From positions 332,730 through 396,729 of the forward strand of contig DLGJ01000005.1 in NCBI GenBank assembly GCA_002482645.1: a stretch of 64,000 bases of DNA, given 5' to 3'. The stretch is from Hyphomicrobiaceae bacterium UBA7697 (GTDB lineage Bacteria; Pseudomonadota; Alphaproteobacteria; Rhizobiales; Methyloligellaceae). The position numbers and the translations under genes were made by a program. The first letter of the stretch is position 1; each line of letters opens with the position of its first letter. This document shows, in pieces, positions 53,339 to 61,510 of the stretch. Under the pieces are notes generated by a model. The model saw only the letters and a list, made by a program, of their open reading frames with translations, made no database searches and was not told the DNA's origin.

Positions 53339-54088
53339 CTAGTTGAGCATGGGGAGCTGAACGTCTGCGGTGCGCTGAGGCGCATCTGATGGAGTTGTCG
53401 TAACGAGATCCTGATTGAAGTACTCGGTGCTCTCGTCGATCTGTTGGCGCAGGTTTTCCAACTCCTCGGTTGATGCGAGATTGTCTTCATCGTCGAGCAC
53501 GTTGCGCGCGTGGCCAAGTACTTCGACCTGCATCCTTTCGATCTTATCAATCCGGCCGCCGAGGCTTTCGATTGTAGATCGGTTTCCTAGGAACTGCTCA
53601 TAGGCCGGTTCGTCCCCAGACCATTCAATACTGGCTGCATCAAGGTCGCTGACCGTTGCACCGTGGACGGTCCGCACCCGGCCCTGCTCATCCCTAAACA
53701 CGCGCGTGCCGTCCGGCAGGCGCGCGGCACTATCGAGTGTCGCCTGCAAGTCCCGCTCCGCCTTCGCCAGGGCAAGACGCGCCTTTTCAAGGGCGCGTTC
53801 CGCCGCCTGTTCGGCTTCTCGCAATTTGTCGAAGGTGTCGTCGTAGAGGGCGGCGTATTCAGCGTTGTTCGCCAGCATCCACTGCAGGCGTGTCATGGCC
53901 TCGGCCTGACGCTCGCCTTTGGACTTGCCGTCCCTGATGCGCTCGCGCTCATCGGGGCTCAAGAATCGCTCCAACCGGCCCGTCTCGCGCCCAGCCAATT
54001 CGTTCTGGAGGTCGTCGAAATCCTGACGGCGCACCGCTTCGAAGAACACGGCCTGCAAGTCTAATGCTGTTTCCGGTAATTCCCCCAT
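53339..54088 (-). CDS. Coiled-coil protein of unknown function
   Basis: The 249-residue cytoplasmic protein starts MGELPETALDLQAVFF at ATG 54088 with GAGGGG six bases upstream. A long heptad region (FDKLREAEQAAERALEKARLALAKAERDLQ) is interrupted by a small beta module (LPDGTRVFRDEQGRVRTVHG), followed by further helix (STEELENLRQQIDE). I recognise no named family; similar proteins are frequent island cargo. Codon use is high-GC. Confidence 0.7.
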   Translation of the reverse strand: MGELPETALDLQAVFFEAVRRQDFDDLQNELAGRETGRLERFLSPDERERIRDGKSKGERQAEAMTRLQWMLANNAEYAALYDDTFDKLREAEQAAERALEKARLALAKAERDLQATLDSAARLPDGTRVFRDEQGRVRTVHGATVSDLDAASIEWSGDEPAYEQFLGNRSTIESLGGRIDKIERMQVEVLGHARNVLDDEDNLASTEELENLRQQIDESTEYFNQDLVTTTPSDAPQRTADVQLPMLN

Positions 54089-54528
54089 ACATCCCCTCAC
54101 ACATAGTCTCAATATATTTTACCGTAATACCGGGATATAAGTCAAAAAGAGAAGAATATATTCGTCCAAGAGCTAATGTGTACTTATTTTCTTTCAATAT
54201 AAAAACAGATGATCTACAATAATATTAGCTGAATAATTTCAGCCGGGGCTTAGAAACCCCTATGTCATGCGGCTGGCATCAGCCGTGATTGGTGCGTCCT
54301 CCATGAAAAAATGGCGTAACGCGCCAGAGATGTCGCTTCTCGGTTATCGACCGGGAGGCGGCGGTGCATGTACAGGCTTCCGCCTTTGCTCGCGCTTCGG
54401 CGCGGCCAGGCTCGCGGCTAAAGATCGCCGCGCCGTTTTCATGACATGACGGTTTCTAACTCCCGGTCACCAGAGCCAAAGCTCTCGGTGGCCGATTGGT
54501 TTTCAACTGTTGTTTGGGGGAGAGTTCC
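54089..54528. other. Gene-free region: A/T-rich patch followed by four hairpins
   Basis: A strikingly A/T-rich stretch (about 54110-54240) precedes hairpins at 54228-54243 (GCTGAA/TTCAGC), 54245-54260 (GGGG/CCCC), 54270-54285 (CGGCTG/CAGCCG) and a longer one at 54465-54493 (GGTCACC-AGAGC paired with GCTCT-c-GGTGGCC). The last sits 36 bp before the start of the next gene. Possible roles are promoters for the flanking genes, an RNA leader or a transfer/replication site. No protein is evident. Confidence 0.55.
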
Positions 54529-54822
54529 ATGCGTTTTGTTCTTTTGTCACTGATTTGCCTTTCGGCTTTTACCACCGCGTCCGCTTCGGCGCAGAACACG
54601 GACGAAGCATCGTCTGCGCCGTGGCCGGTTCGGATCGAAACGGATCAGACCGGAGGTGCCTTCGTCTTCATCGTCGATGATCAGCCCGTTGCGGTGCTGG
54701 ACAAATCCGGCCTGATCGTCACCGGTGATATCGCCTATGTCGGTACGCTGGCCGATATCGGCCCCGATGGGGTGATAGACCGCCTGAGCGCCTCCGCAGA
54801 AGCGGAGGCCGCCGATGACTAA
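54529..54822 (+). CDS. Small exported protein, unknown function
   Basis: 97 residues starting MRFVLLSLICLSAF at ATG 54529 with GGGGGAGAG upstream. A signal peptide is cut near ASASA-QN. The mature part is short and beta-rich (PVRIETDQTGGAFVFIVDDQPVAVLDKSGLIVTGDIAYVG), ending acidic. The KSGLIVTGDI pattern recalls the stem of phage tail or pilus tip proteins. It overlaps the next exported-protein gene by 8 bases, so the two are made together. Confidence 0.7.
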   Translation: MRFVLLSLICLSAFTTASASAQNTDEASSAPWPVRIETDQTGGAFVFIVDDQPVAVLDKSGLIVTGDIAYVGTLADIGPDGVIDRLSASAEAEAADD

Positions 54823-55636
54823 GCGCTTTCTTCACGCCCTTTTCGCCGTCGTCTTTATGGTCACGAGTGTTCCGGCCATGGCGCAGCTCGAGGGGCACGA
54901 CTCCGCGCCTGGTGAGTCCTGTGCGGACCTGTCCGCAGGCGCGACTCGAATGAACGCCAGCGCCGATCAGGACGGCGCTCAGATCCTGCTCATCTGTGAC
55001 GGCAGTGTCTGGCAATCGGCGGGGTCGGTTGGCGGTGGTAGCCCTATCGCCTTTTACGCTTGGTCTGCCTCCACTACAGCGCTCACCACACCAGGCTCTT
55101 GGTACAAGTTGGACATAAACCAACTCAACAGCGAAACCGGCGCCAGTGTATTCTCAACCACTACGGGCACGTACACGATTCCAGAAGCGGGCTTTTACCA
55201 TTTCAGTGCTTCTGCTTTGGGCACCGGGCTTGGTTCCGACGAAACCTTCCACCTCCGCATCCGCCGTGCCGAACCGCCTACCGATACATTTTGCAACGCT
55301 GCGGAAACTTCGAGCGCTACTGAACGCCGTATATCGTGTTCTGCTACCATCTACTTCGATGCCGGATATGTGGTTCAGGTGGAGGCTTCTGCCGACGGTG
55401 GCTCGGCGGTCGGAAAGGTCATATCGTTCACCGGCTTCAAAGTAGGCGGCAGCTCCGGCACCGGGCCTCGTGTCGTCATGCGCGATGATGCCCATTACTC
55501 ATGGGCGACATGTCCTTCCGGAATGCATTTCGTTGGAGGCATGGGGACCTCTGCATCCATCGACAATTACAATATCGTGACTGCGGCCGAACACTTCTGG
55601 CATGCGGCCAACAATGTCTGGTGGTGCTCAAACTAG
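54815..55636 (+). CDS. Exported adhesin-like protein with C1q/TNF-type jelly-roll domain
   Basis: 273 residues with a signal peptide (MTKRFLHALFAVVFMVTSVPAMA). An N-terminal region (CADLSAGATRMNASADQDGAQILLICDGSVWQ) resembles the ends of pilus-tip or tail proteins. A C1q-like module (FYAWSASTTAL ... GTYTIPEAGFYHFSASALG) spans about residues 80-215, and a Cys/Trp-rich C-terminus ends WWCSN. Likely surface-exposed and possibly binding a receptor. Coupled to the upstream small exported protein. Confidence 0.72.
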   Translation: MTKRFLHALFAVVFMVTSVPAMAQLEGHDSAPGESCADLSAGATRMNASADQDGAQILLICDGSVWQSAGSVGGGSPIAFYAWSASTTALTTPGSWYKLDINQLNSETGASVFSTTTGTYTIPEAGFYHFSASALGTGLGSDETFHLRIRRAEPPTDTFCNAAETSSATERRISCSATIYFDAGYVVQVEASADGGSAVGKVISFTGFKVGGSSGTGPRVVMRDDAHYSWATCPSGMHFVGGMGTSASIDNYNIVTAAEHFWHAANNVWWCSN

Positions 55637-55815
55637 AATCCGGATCGTCCTTCGTAACCCTGGCGGAGATGGTGGTGCTCTGACTTCCGCCCCCGCCCAT
55701 CAGGTCCTTCGGCGTTGCTAATGGCGATGCCGCACGCACCCGAGTCGCGCTGTCCGCGCCTGAGAATCGACGGGGCAATCACACGCGGCCCTCAAAATGC
55801 GGGCATGCATCGGCT

Positions 55816-56460
55816 TCAGGCGGGGTGATCGAGAAGGTGCTCGACCAGCACGGCGCGGAAGGTCCCGAACGACAGGAACGTCTTTTGTGTCGGATCGCAG
55901 CGACTGCGTTCAAGCCTGCGGCTGTTCTGAAGCACCGTGGCGATCGTGACCATGTGAATGAGCCTGGCGCGCAAGAGCGATCCCGGGTCGCGGTCCGGTT
56001 CGGCGTAAATGTTCAGCGCGTGATAGAAACCGCGCAGGGCATTGATGGCGTCTGCCGCCTCGCGGTCCCTATCCTTTGATCCAAACTTTCCATGCAGCGG
56101 GCAAGCCCGGCAGATGGGATCAACGCGCCGCCCGGCGCGGTAGTTGCGATAGCATGTATCGTGGGCGTGGCACTCGGCGAGCAACTCCAGCATGGCGCTT
56201 TTGATGAGCGCGATTTCTTCTGCGCCGGTGACGTTTACCAGGGCCGCGTTGGCGCGGTGCCAGCGGGCGAAGACTGGGTCTGAGAGCCTGTCCCGAAAAT
56301 CGATATAGAGCCCGCGCATCGTCTTGCGCGTCGTGTCGATGGCTCTGGCGGCGATGTTTATGCCCACGCCCTGGCCGAATAGATCGATCGCCTGCACGGT
56401 TTGCACAAGGTCCAGCTTGGCATGTTTGCGCAGGGGATTGCGGGCAGGTGACTGGCTCAC
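55816..56460 (-). CDS. Putative DNA-binding island protein, copy 1 of duplicated module
   Basis: 214 residues. An N-terminal helical part looks like a HTH (LFGQGVGINIAARAIDTTRKTMRGLYIDFRDRL), then a Cys/His cluster (CHAHDTCYRNYRAGRRVDPICRACPLHGKF) that could bind zinc, and a C-terminal helical part (ADAINALRGFYHAL). The protein at 59516-60208 shares the KTxRxxYxxxRxxL helix and the xxxINxLxxxxxA segment in the same order, so they appear to be distant paralogues. Divergent from the gene at 56724. Function unknown. Confidence 0.65.
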   Translation of the reverse strand: MSQSPARNPLRKHAKLDLVQTVQAIDLFGQGVGINIAARAIDTTRKTMRGLYIDFRDRLSDPVFARWHRANAALVNVTGAEEIALIKSAMLELLAECHAHDTCYRNYRAGRRVDPICRACPLHGKFGSKDRDREAADAINALRGFYHALNIYAEPDRDPGSLLRARLIHMVTIATVLQNSRRLERSRCDPTQKTFLSFGTFRAVLVEHLLDHPA

Positions 56461-56723
56461 GGGTGCCTTGCTCCACTCAGGCGTGCGGAATTTCGGGAAG
56501 CCAGTTTTCGCACAAACTCAAGGCTCCCGTCTCCGGCTCCGCCCCGTCTTCTTCCCGATCTGTGTAGTCGGGCCGGGAAGGGGATTGTTTGAGCTTGGCG
56601 AAGCGGGCATCCTTTTCAAGCCTTCCCTGAAAACACGCATCCCTTTGGACCGCATGAAAACGGTTTAGGGCGGATTCCGTCCCGAGCCGCTCATGCGAAG
56701 TCCGGCGAGAAGGAGATGCGGCG

Positions 56724-57152
56724 ATGGAAAAGTTCAAAGGCGAGTTTGCGGGTCTTTATGTTGCGCGCGATGCGGAACGTGCCGACGCGTCTGGAGAGAC
56801 CGTGACGGTTGCGAGCGACTTTCAACTACGCTCACCCCACCATTTCCAACGTCTCGCCATCGCCACGGCGGCTCTTGGCTTACCCCGCCGAGCGATCACG
56901 GACTGGCTCGCGGATGTCATCTATAACTATGAGGGCCGTATTCTTTGGCCAAATGGTACCGAACACGGTCTCCCCGAAATCGAAGAGGTGTTCGGCGACG
57001 ACGGCAGTTATCGCTGGCTCGGCTATTTCATGAAGTTCGCCGAAGAACCTCCTCGTCAACGTCCCCAAGCGCGTGTTGTCGAGCGTCTCCGCGTAATCGA
57101 TCTCGCTTTCAAGATCGCGCATCCGGAGCGAGCGAGGTTGATTGCATGTTGA
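56724..57152 (+). CDS. Conserved island protein with HFQRLAIAT motif, copy 1
   Basis: 142 residues starting MEKFKGEFAGLYVARD with AGAAGGAG upstream. The core HFQRLAIATAALGLPRRAITDWLADVIYNYEGRILWPNG and the tail RQRPQARVVERLRVIDLAFKIAHPERARLIA are repeated, about half-identical, in the protein at 60426. It lacks the Cys cluster that copy 2 has at its N-terminus. Cytoplasmic; no known family. Divergent from the HTH-like gene at 55816. Confidence 0.75.
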   Translation: MEKFKGEFAGLYVARDAERADASGETVTVASDFQLRSPHHFQRLAIATAALGLPRRAITDWLADVIYNYEGRILWPNGTEHGLPEIEEVFGDDGSYRWLGYFMKFAEEPPRQRPQARVVERLRVIDLAFKIAHPERARLIAC

Positions 57153-57231
57153 ACCGGAAATGCCGACACAGCGTACAATCTGAGTAGAGAATCTCGTGCG
57201 CTGGTCTCCAATCAATGTTAGGAAAATCAGT

Positions 57232-57768
57232 ATGGTCCACGTTCATTCGACCGGACAGATGTCTTCTCCAAAGTGCGCGCGCGTTGTGTGCCGGACACTC
57301 ATATTCATAACCAGCGCAGTAGTCTTGGACGGCATGCTGAGCGCCATCGTCCCTACTCACGCAGAAGAAGCTCCGATCGAACTACCGATTGCGGACGATG
57401 ATGCGGAAGCTTCTGTTTCGGGGCAAGGCAAAGTTTATACCCCGGAAGAAGTTGCGTGGACTTCCCTGAATCCGGTTCCGCAACTGGTGCTGCACTACGA
57501 CGGAACGATGAACGAGGTTTACATCTACTCTATTCAACGTCAGGCTGAGAAACTTCGCGAGAACGGTTATCGCGCAGTTGCCCTTGCAGGAGGGCCACAA
57601 GACAGTGTCCAGCTTTTTCTCGCCGGAAAAACCTCATCAAAACTAACTTTTTCGGGTGCTGATATTATTGCACGCAAACCTCAAAACTACGGGGCTGGAT
57701 ACTATCAGAAGCATGTGGGTCGACCCGAATCACATCCATGGGCAATTGACGGTCCAAGTCCCAATTGA
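57232..57768 (+). CDS. Exported protein of unknown function
   Basis: 178 residues from ATG 57232 (AGGA 7 bases upstream). A long signal sequence has hydrophobic core TLIFITSAVVLDGMLSAIV and cleavage near THAEE. The mature protein is acidic and then mixed alpha/beta (VPQLVLHYDGTMNEVYIYSIQRQAEKL, YRAVALAGGPQDSVQLFLAG). No family recognised. Lower GC than its neighbours. Confidence 0.6.
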   Translation: MVHVHSTGQMSSPKCARVVCRTLIFITSAVVLDGMLSAIVPTHAEEAPIELPIADDDAEASVSGQGKVYTPEEVAWTSLNPVPQLVLHYDGTMNEVYIYSIQRQAEKLRENGYRAVALAGGPQDSVQLFLAGKTSSKLTFSGADIIARKPQNYGAGYYQKHVGRPESHPWAIDGPSPN

Positions 57769-57844
57769 AGCGAGTTCGGGACGGTTCATGTCTTCCATCG
57801 CGGGCTAACTCAGCCCACTCTTCGTTTCTCTGAGTAGTGTCGGC

Positions 57845-58474
57845 TCAGCCCTCTTGGAACGGCGCGGTGGAGAGCCAGCGAAAGACGGTTTCGCCGGTGA
57901 AGCCGTGATCCCAGATCATCCAGACATAGCGGTGCTTGGTGGTGTGCCTGGTCGCGAGCTGCGGCTCGCCGCAGGGCCAGCAGATGCACTCGTCGAGCGC
58001 GTAGATGACGCTCGGCGGTTTGCAGATGTAACTGTCGTGCCGTGAGGGGTGGCAGAGCGAGGCGATATTCAACAGCATTGCAACGCGCCCGCCGGTCTGC
58101 GCGGTGAAGCCCAGCGCTTTGCGGATGAACTTGTCGGCCAGACCGCGCCCATAGGGCGGGTTGGTGACGATGTTGCGCGCCAGCGGTTTGCCTGCGGCCA
58201 GGAAATCCTGGCCGGGCTCGCCATAGCCCCAATCAGTAATGTCGGTAGCAGTGGTGTCATAGCCGTGCGCAAGTAACTCGCGGGCGATGGCACCGTCGCC
58301 GCATGCCGGTTCCCAGATGCTGCCCGAGAACTCTTCGGCTGCCAGCAAAGCGCGGATGGCGCTGGGCGGCGTCGGGTAGAACTCGAACGGTGCGCGGTTT
58401 CGCCGGAGGCGGGGGCTCGCCGCGAACGGCGAGCCGGTCTTTAGGTTAGGATTGGTGAGAAGGGAGAGGATCAT
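57845..58474 (-). CDS. SAM-dependent DNA adenine methyltransferase-like protein
   Basis: 209 residues with FYPTPPSAIRALL at the front, SAM-binding motif WEPACGDGAIARELLAHGY, and catalytic motif TNPPYGRG (NPPY of N6-adenine/N4-cytosine methylases). No target-recognition domain of a restriction enzyme and no neighbouring endonuclease, so it looks like the orphan methylases of phages and conjugative elements. It may protect the element's DNA. ATGA overlap with the small gene upstream. Confidence 0.83.
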   Translation of the reverse strand: MILSLLTNPNLKTGSPFAASPRLRRNRAPFEFYPTPPSAIRALLAAEEFSGSIWEPACGDGAIARELLAHGYDTTATDITDWGYGEPGQDFLAAGKPLARNIVTNPPYGRGLADKFIRKALGFTAQTGGRVAMLLNIASLCHPSRHDSYICKPPSVIYALDECICWPCGEPQLATRHTTKHRYVWMIWDHGFTGETVFRWLSTAPFQEG

Positions 58475-58722
58475 GCTGCGAACCCTCCCTGGTCGTCGGA
58501 CTTGTCCGCGACTTCACTGAGGAACAGCACGCCCTGGTGCTGGGTCAGCTCGATCGGAATGAAGTCGAGGCGGATGATGCTGCCGGTGCCGTTCTTGCGC
58601 GGCCAGACGCTGCCGATCTCGCGGGCGGAGCCGAGGCGGTCGTTGCCCTTCTCATCTGTACCGACGATGCGGGCAAAGCTGACGCGGTGGCTTGGCCGGG
58701 ATTTGGGAAGTGGATTGCTCAT
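58471..58722 (-). CDS. Small conserved island protein (IGSxWPxKxGxG family), copy 1
   Basis: 83 residues from ATG 58722 (AAAGGA upstream). Core REIGSVWPRKNGTGSIIRLDFIPIE is shared with the protein at 63146 (RIGSAWPHKDGQGFNIQLESLPVN). Both begin with a PSH-containing basic segment. Probably a small beta-barrel-like cytoplasmic protein. No assigned function. It overlaps the methylase start. Confidence 0.75.
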   Translation of the reverse strand: MSNPLPKSRPSHRVSFARIVGTDEKGNDRLGSAREIGSVWPRKNGTGSIIRLDFIPIELTQHQGVLFLSEVADKSDDQGGFAA

Positions 58723-58998
58723 TTTGATGTCCTTTCGGTTCGTTGTTTGCGGGCCGGACCTTCCAGCCCATGCGCGAAAGGGATCGCGGCGCTTCAAGCC
58801 GGGTCGTCATGCCCAACACGGAACGTGGAGCGGGCAGGGCATTGACGAAGGAGCGTAAAGCTCCGGCCCCGGCGGCGTCCGCGATAGAGCGCGTGGAGTC
58901 AGGGATGGAAGGGGTCAGGTCCGCCGATGAACCGAAAAGCGGAAGGAGAGAGGCGATCTCTCCAAACCCGAGAAGACAGACGCGGACAGCGTTGCCGA

Positions 58999-59439
58999 CT
59001 ACCTGGTCAAATAGCCCGGGTAGTGGTCCTCCAGGTAGTTCTCTGTCAGCGCGACCAGGTGACCCATCCGGGTAAACGGCACGCGGTAGTCCGGCACATC
59101 GCTAAAGGAGTTGAACGCCATTAGCTCGCCGTTGACGAACGCCATGCAGTAGACGGGTGAAATTCTCGGTTCATGGAGCACTCTGTGAGGGATGCCGCGC
59201 TTTTTCATGCTCTGTTCGAAGAACCATTCGTCAGTTCTGGAGAACCCTTCGCCCGCGACAAGCAGGACAATATCTTTTGACTCGGCGGCATAGTCCTTCG
59301 CGTAGCCGGTGGGATCGTAGGGGGCAGCCAGTTCCGGGAGCGCCGATGCGGGCGCGGCCACTTGAGCGTTTGCTGGAGTTGATACGGCAAAAGCCAGAAA
59401 GAGAACTGCGAAGAGAGAAGCAGAAGAGACGGTGCGCAT
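58999..59439 (-). CDS. Exported protein of unknown function
   Basis: 146 residues with a signal peptide (MRTVSSASLFAVLFLAFAVSTPANA). Mature domain contains SKDIVLLVAGEGFSRTDEWFFEQSMKKRGIPHRVLHEPRISPVYCMAFVNG, an alpha/beta pattern with one Cys. No family recognised. Separated by a 276-bp gene-free stretch from the small gene at 58471-58722. Confidence 0.65.
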   Translation of the reverse strand: MRTVSSASLFAVLFLAFAVSTPANAQVAAPASALPELAAPYDPTGYAKDYAAESKDIVLLVAGEGFSRTDEWFFEQSMKKRGIPHRVLHEPRISPVYCMAFVNGELMAFNSFSDVPDYRVPFTRMGHLVALTENYLEDHYPGYLTR

Positions 59440-59515
59440 TTGGTTACCCTCATTGTCGCCCCCGCCTCGTTGATAGAGGCACGCTCATGCGGCAAGATTT
59501 CGGCCTCGGCGTTTG

Positions 59516-60208
59516 TCATGGCTCGGGATCACGGCCCAGCGGGTTCTTGAGCAGGTAACGCCGGAAGTCCTCGTACAAGCGGCGCTCCGGGTAATGGTGG
59601 CGCGGCACATCCCTGGCGGCATCGAGAAATTCGTTGCTGCATCCGTTTGCGGTTCCGTCTGGCTGATCGACTGGAAGGCGTCCTTCAACGAAACGCCGCA
59701 GCAGAGGCAGGTCGAAGTCGATGGCTTCGAGAAGCTGGAGGGTGTTGATCACGTTGGACGCATCGGCCTCCAATCCAGCAGGCGGCAGGGCGACGACGCA
59801 GAACATCCGCACGGCCTTGTTGACGAGAAGATTGCGTTCGTCGAACTCGTCCTTGAGCCGTGGCGCGTGATGCTTCCGGTAGAGACGAAACTCGCGGCTG
59901 CGATAGACGCGGCGCAGGATTTCGCGGCCACATTCCGTTAGCTGTCCATCAGCAAAGAGCACCGTGCCGGTGCCGCCGAAGCGCTCGGGCTCAGCGCGGA
60001 CGGCGCTGGCCAGCTCGGCGCGCAGGGCCCGGTAGGTCGAGCGGATCGTCTTGCCGGAGATATGGGTGCGCGGCTCCAGTTCGTGCACCGGCATGTTGTC
60101 GGCAAGTCCGCGCAGCAGACGTAAGAATTTGTGCTCGGAGAGCTTGGCTCCGATGCAATAGCGATTTTTGGGAGCGCACCCGCGCGCTCCATTTTTCGTT
60201 TTTGGCAC
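59516..60208 (-). CDS. Putative DNA-binding island protein, copy 2 of duplicated module
   Basis: 230 residues from GTG 60208 with GGGAG upstream; a TTG at 60253 is a weaker alternative. Helical HTH-like part (LLRGLADNMPVHELEPRTHISGKTIRSTYRALRAEL) and a C-terminal helical part (ASNVINTLQLLEAIDF). Similar in layout to the protein at 55816 but without its Cys cluster. Divergent from the gene at 60426, repeating the arrangement of copy 1. Confidence 0.65.
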   Translation of the reverse strand: MPKTKNGARGCAPKNRYCIGAKLSEHKFLRLLRGLADNMPVHELEPRTHISGKTIRSTYRALRAELASAVRAEPERFGGTGTVLFADGQLTECGREILRRVYRSREFRLYRKHHAPRLKDEFDERNLLVNKAVRMFCVVALPPAGLEADASNVINTLQLLEAIDFDLPLLRRFVEGRLPVDQPDGTANGCSNEFLDAARDVPRHHYPERRLYEDFRRYLLKNPLGRDPEP

Positions 60209-60425
60209 CTTCTTCTCCCTCGCGTCCACATTGGGTTTGCACGTGAGACGCAAGGGCTGTGCTTCCCTTCGATTTTGCAGCGTTTAGGGAAGGGCTTTTA
60301 TCCTGACAGAAGAGGTTAAGAAATTCCTGAAAGGCCGTGTACGTCCTTCCAGCGTATGCACTTTAGCCTCTGAGGGAAACTGCGGATTTCGGTCCGCCAA
60401 CAACAAGAAGAAGGAGTAACTACCC

Positions 60426-60857
60426 ATGTCAAAATGTACGCTTTGCGGACGCAGGCTTTGTCCCTGTTGCACCCCCAGGGAGAACCGCCCGGCCAAGGTC
60501 GTCATCGTCGCCTCCGACGATGAGCTAAGCCGCGTCTCGCACTTTCAGCGGCTTGCCATTGCCACGCGGGCGCTCGGTCTCTCGCGGCGTGAGATCCCGA
60601 ACTGGATGGCCGATGCGATCTACGACTATCGCGGCATCATCACCTGGCCGGGCGGCAAGGCGTTCGTGGTCGGCGATGACGATATCGATGCCGTCTTCAA
60701 CGATGACGGCTCGTTTCGCTGGCTGTCGGATTTCATCAATTTCGCAGAGCGGGAGCCGCGTCAGAGGCCCCAGCAACGGGTAATCGAGCGCCTGCGCCTG
60801 ATCGATCTCGCGTTTCGCATTTCTGATCCGCGCCGCGCCGAACTGATTGCGCGGTAA
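60426..60857 (+). CDS. Conserved island protein with HFQRLAIAT motif, copy 2 (zinc-finger N-terminus)
   Basis: 143 residues with AAGGAG ten bases before ATG. The N-terminal CTLCGRRLCPCC is a candidate zinc-binding knuckle. The rest (SHFQRLAIATRALGLSRREIPNWMADAIYDYRGIITWPGG ... RVIERLRLIDLAFRISDPRRAELIAR) matches the protein at 56724. Probably first gene of the run leading to the TraG-type protein. Function unknown; the Zn-knuckle and regulated divergent layout suggest a nucleic-acid role. Confidence 0.75.
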   Translation: MSKCTLCGRRLCPCCTPRENRPAKVVIVASDDELSRVSHFQRLAIATRALGLSRREIPNWMADAIYDYRGIITWPGGKAFVVGDDDIDAVFNDDGSFRWLSDFINFAEREPRQRPQQRVIERLRLIDLAFRISDPRRAELIAR

Positions 60858-60950
60858 AAAGCATGCGCGCGGCTCATTTTCCCGGCAATCGCCCGGCCAA
60901 TGCAAAGGCCGGGCGTATCGTCGGCTCCGAAAGACAAAGGAGCCCGGACG

Positions 60951-61247
60951 ATGTTCAACCCGCAAAATCACCAGCAGAAGCGCCGCAAGGTGTTCATGGA
61001 CTCGGTCGAGCCGGTCGCGAACATCCTGGCCTTCATCACCGCTTTCATCCTCACGCCGGAAATCTTCGGACGCACGCTGGAGCCGTTCAGCAACTTCGTG
61101 GCGGCACGCTATGGCACCGATCTCCTCGATCTCTTCCAGATCGGCTGGTTCATCGCGGTGGCGCTGCTGACCTTCTACATGGCGCGCGCGACCGTCGCGA
61201 CCGCCATCGTGGCGGCTGGGCTGGCGGCGGCCATGCGCTTCATCTGA
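60951..61247 (+). CDS. Small two-span membrane protein of the transfer region
   Basis: 98 residues from ATG 60951 with AAAGGAG upstream. A basic head (NPQNHQQKRRKVFMD), then hydrophobic segments ANILAFITAFILTPEIF and LFQIGWFIAVALLTFYMARATVATAIVAAGLAAAM. The size and place upstream of a coupling-protein gene suggest a conjugation accessory, but no family is identified. Confidence 0.65.
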   Translation: MFNPQNHQQKRRKVFMDSVEPVANILAFITAFILTPEIFGRTLEPFSNFVAARYGTDLLDLFQIGWFIAVALLTFYMARATVATAIVAAGLAAAMRFI

Positions 61248-61271
61248 TCACAATTGGAAAGGATCATATCC

Positions 61272-61508
61272 ATGAGTCTCACACCGAATGAAATCACCGA
61301 CCGTGCTGCCGTGGAACGACGGAAGAACTGGGCCATAGCGGGAGCTGTTGCGCTGGTGCTCGCCTATCTCTTTAGCGGCAATCCCGATGCGGGCGCGGGC
61401 GTCTTCTGGCTTTTCGTCTTCGGCATTGCCTGTTTTGTTTTTGCCTGGAAGACGAAGACCAAGCTCAAGAAGCAGGGCGAAGTCGGCCTCTACGGGAAAG
61501 GGCGCTAG
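61272..61508 (+). CDS. Small two-span membrane protein of the transfer region
   Basis: 78 residues from ATG 61272 (AAAGGA upstream). Polar head, then NWAIAGAVALVLAYLF and VFWLFVFGIACFVFAW, and a basic tail (KTKTKLKKQG). Ends 2 bp before the TraG-type gene, so it is co-translated with it. Perhaps an anchor for the coupling protein, which itself lacks N-terminal membrane helices; this is inference. Confidence 0.65.
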   Translation: MSLTPNEITDRAAVERRKNWAIAGAVALVLAYLFSGNPDAGAGVFWLFVFGIACFVFAWKTKTKLKKQGEVGLYGKGR

Positions 61509-61510
61509 GC

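Noticed and set aside
54267..54449. 60-codon plus-strand frame in the hairpin region
   Set aside because: No ribosome site, no family resemblance, and it spans a hairpin; treated as noncoding.
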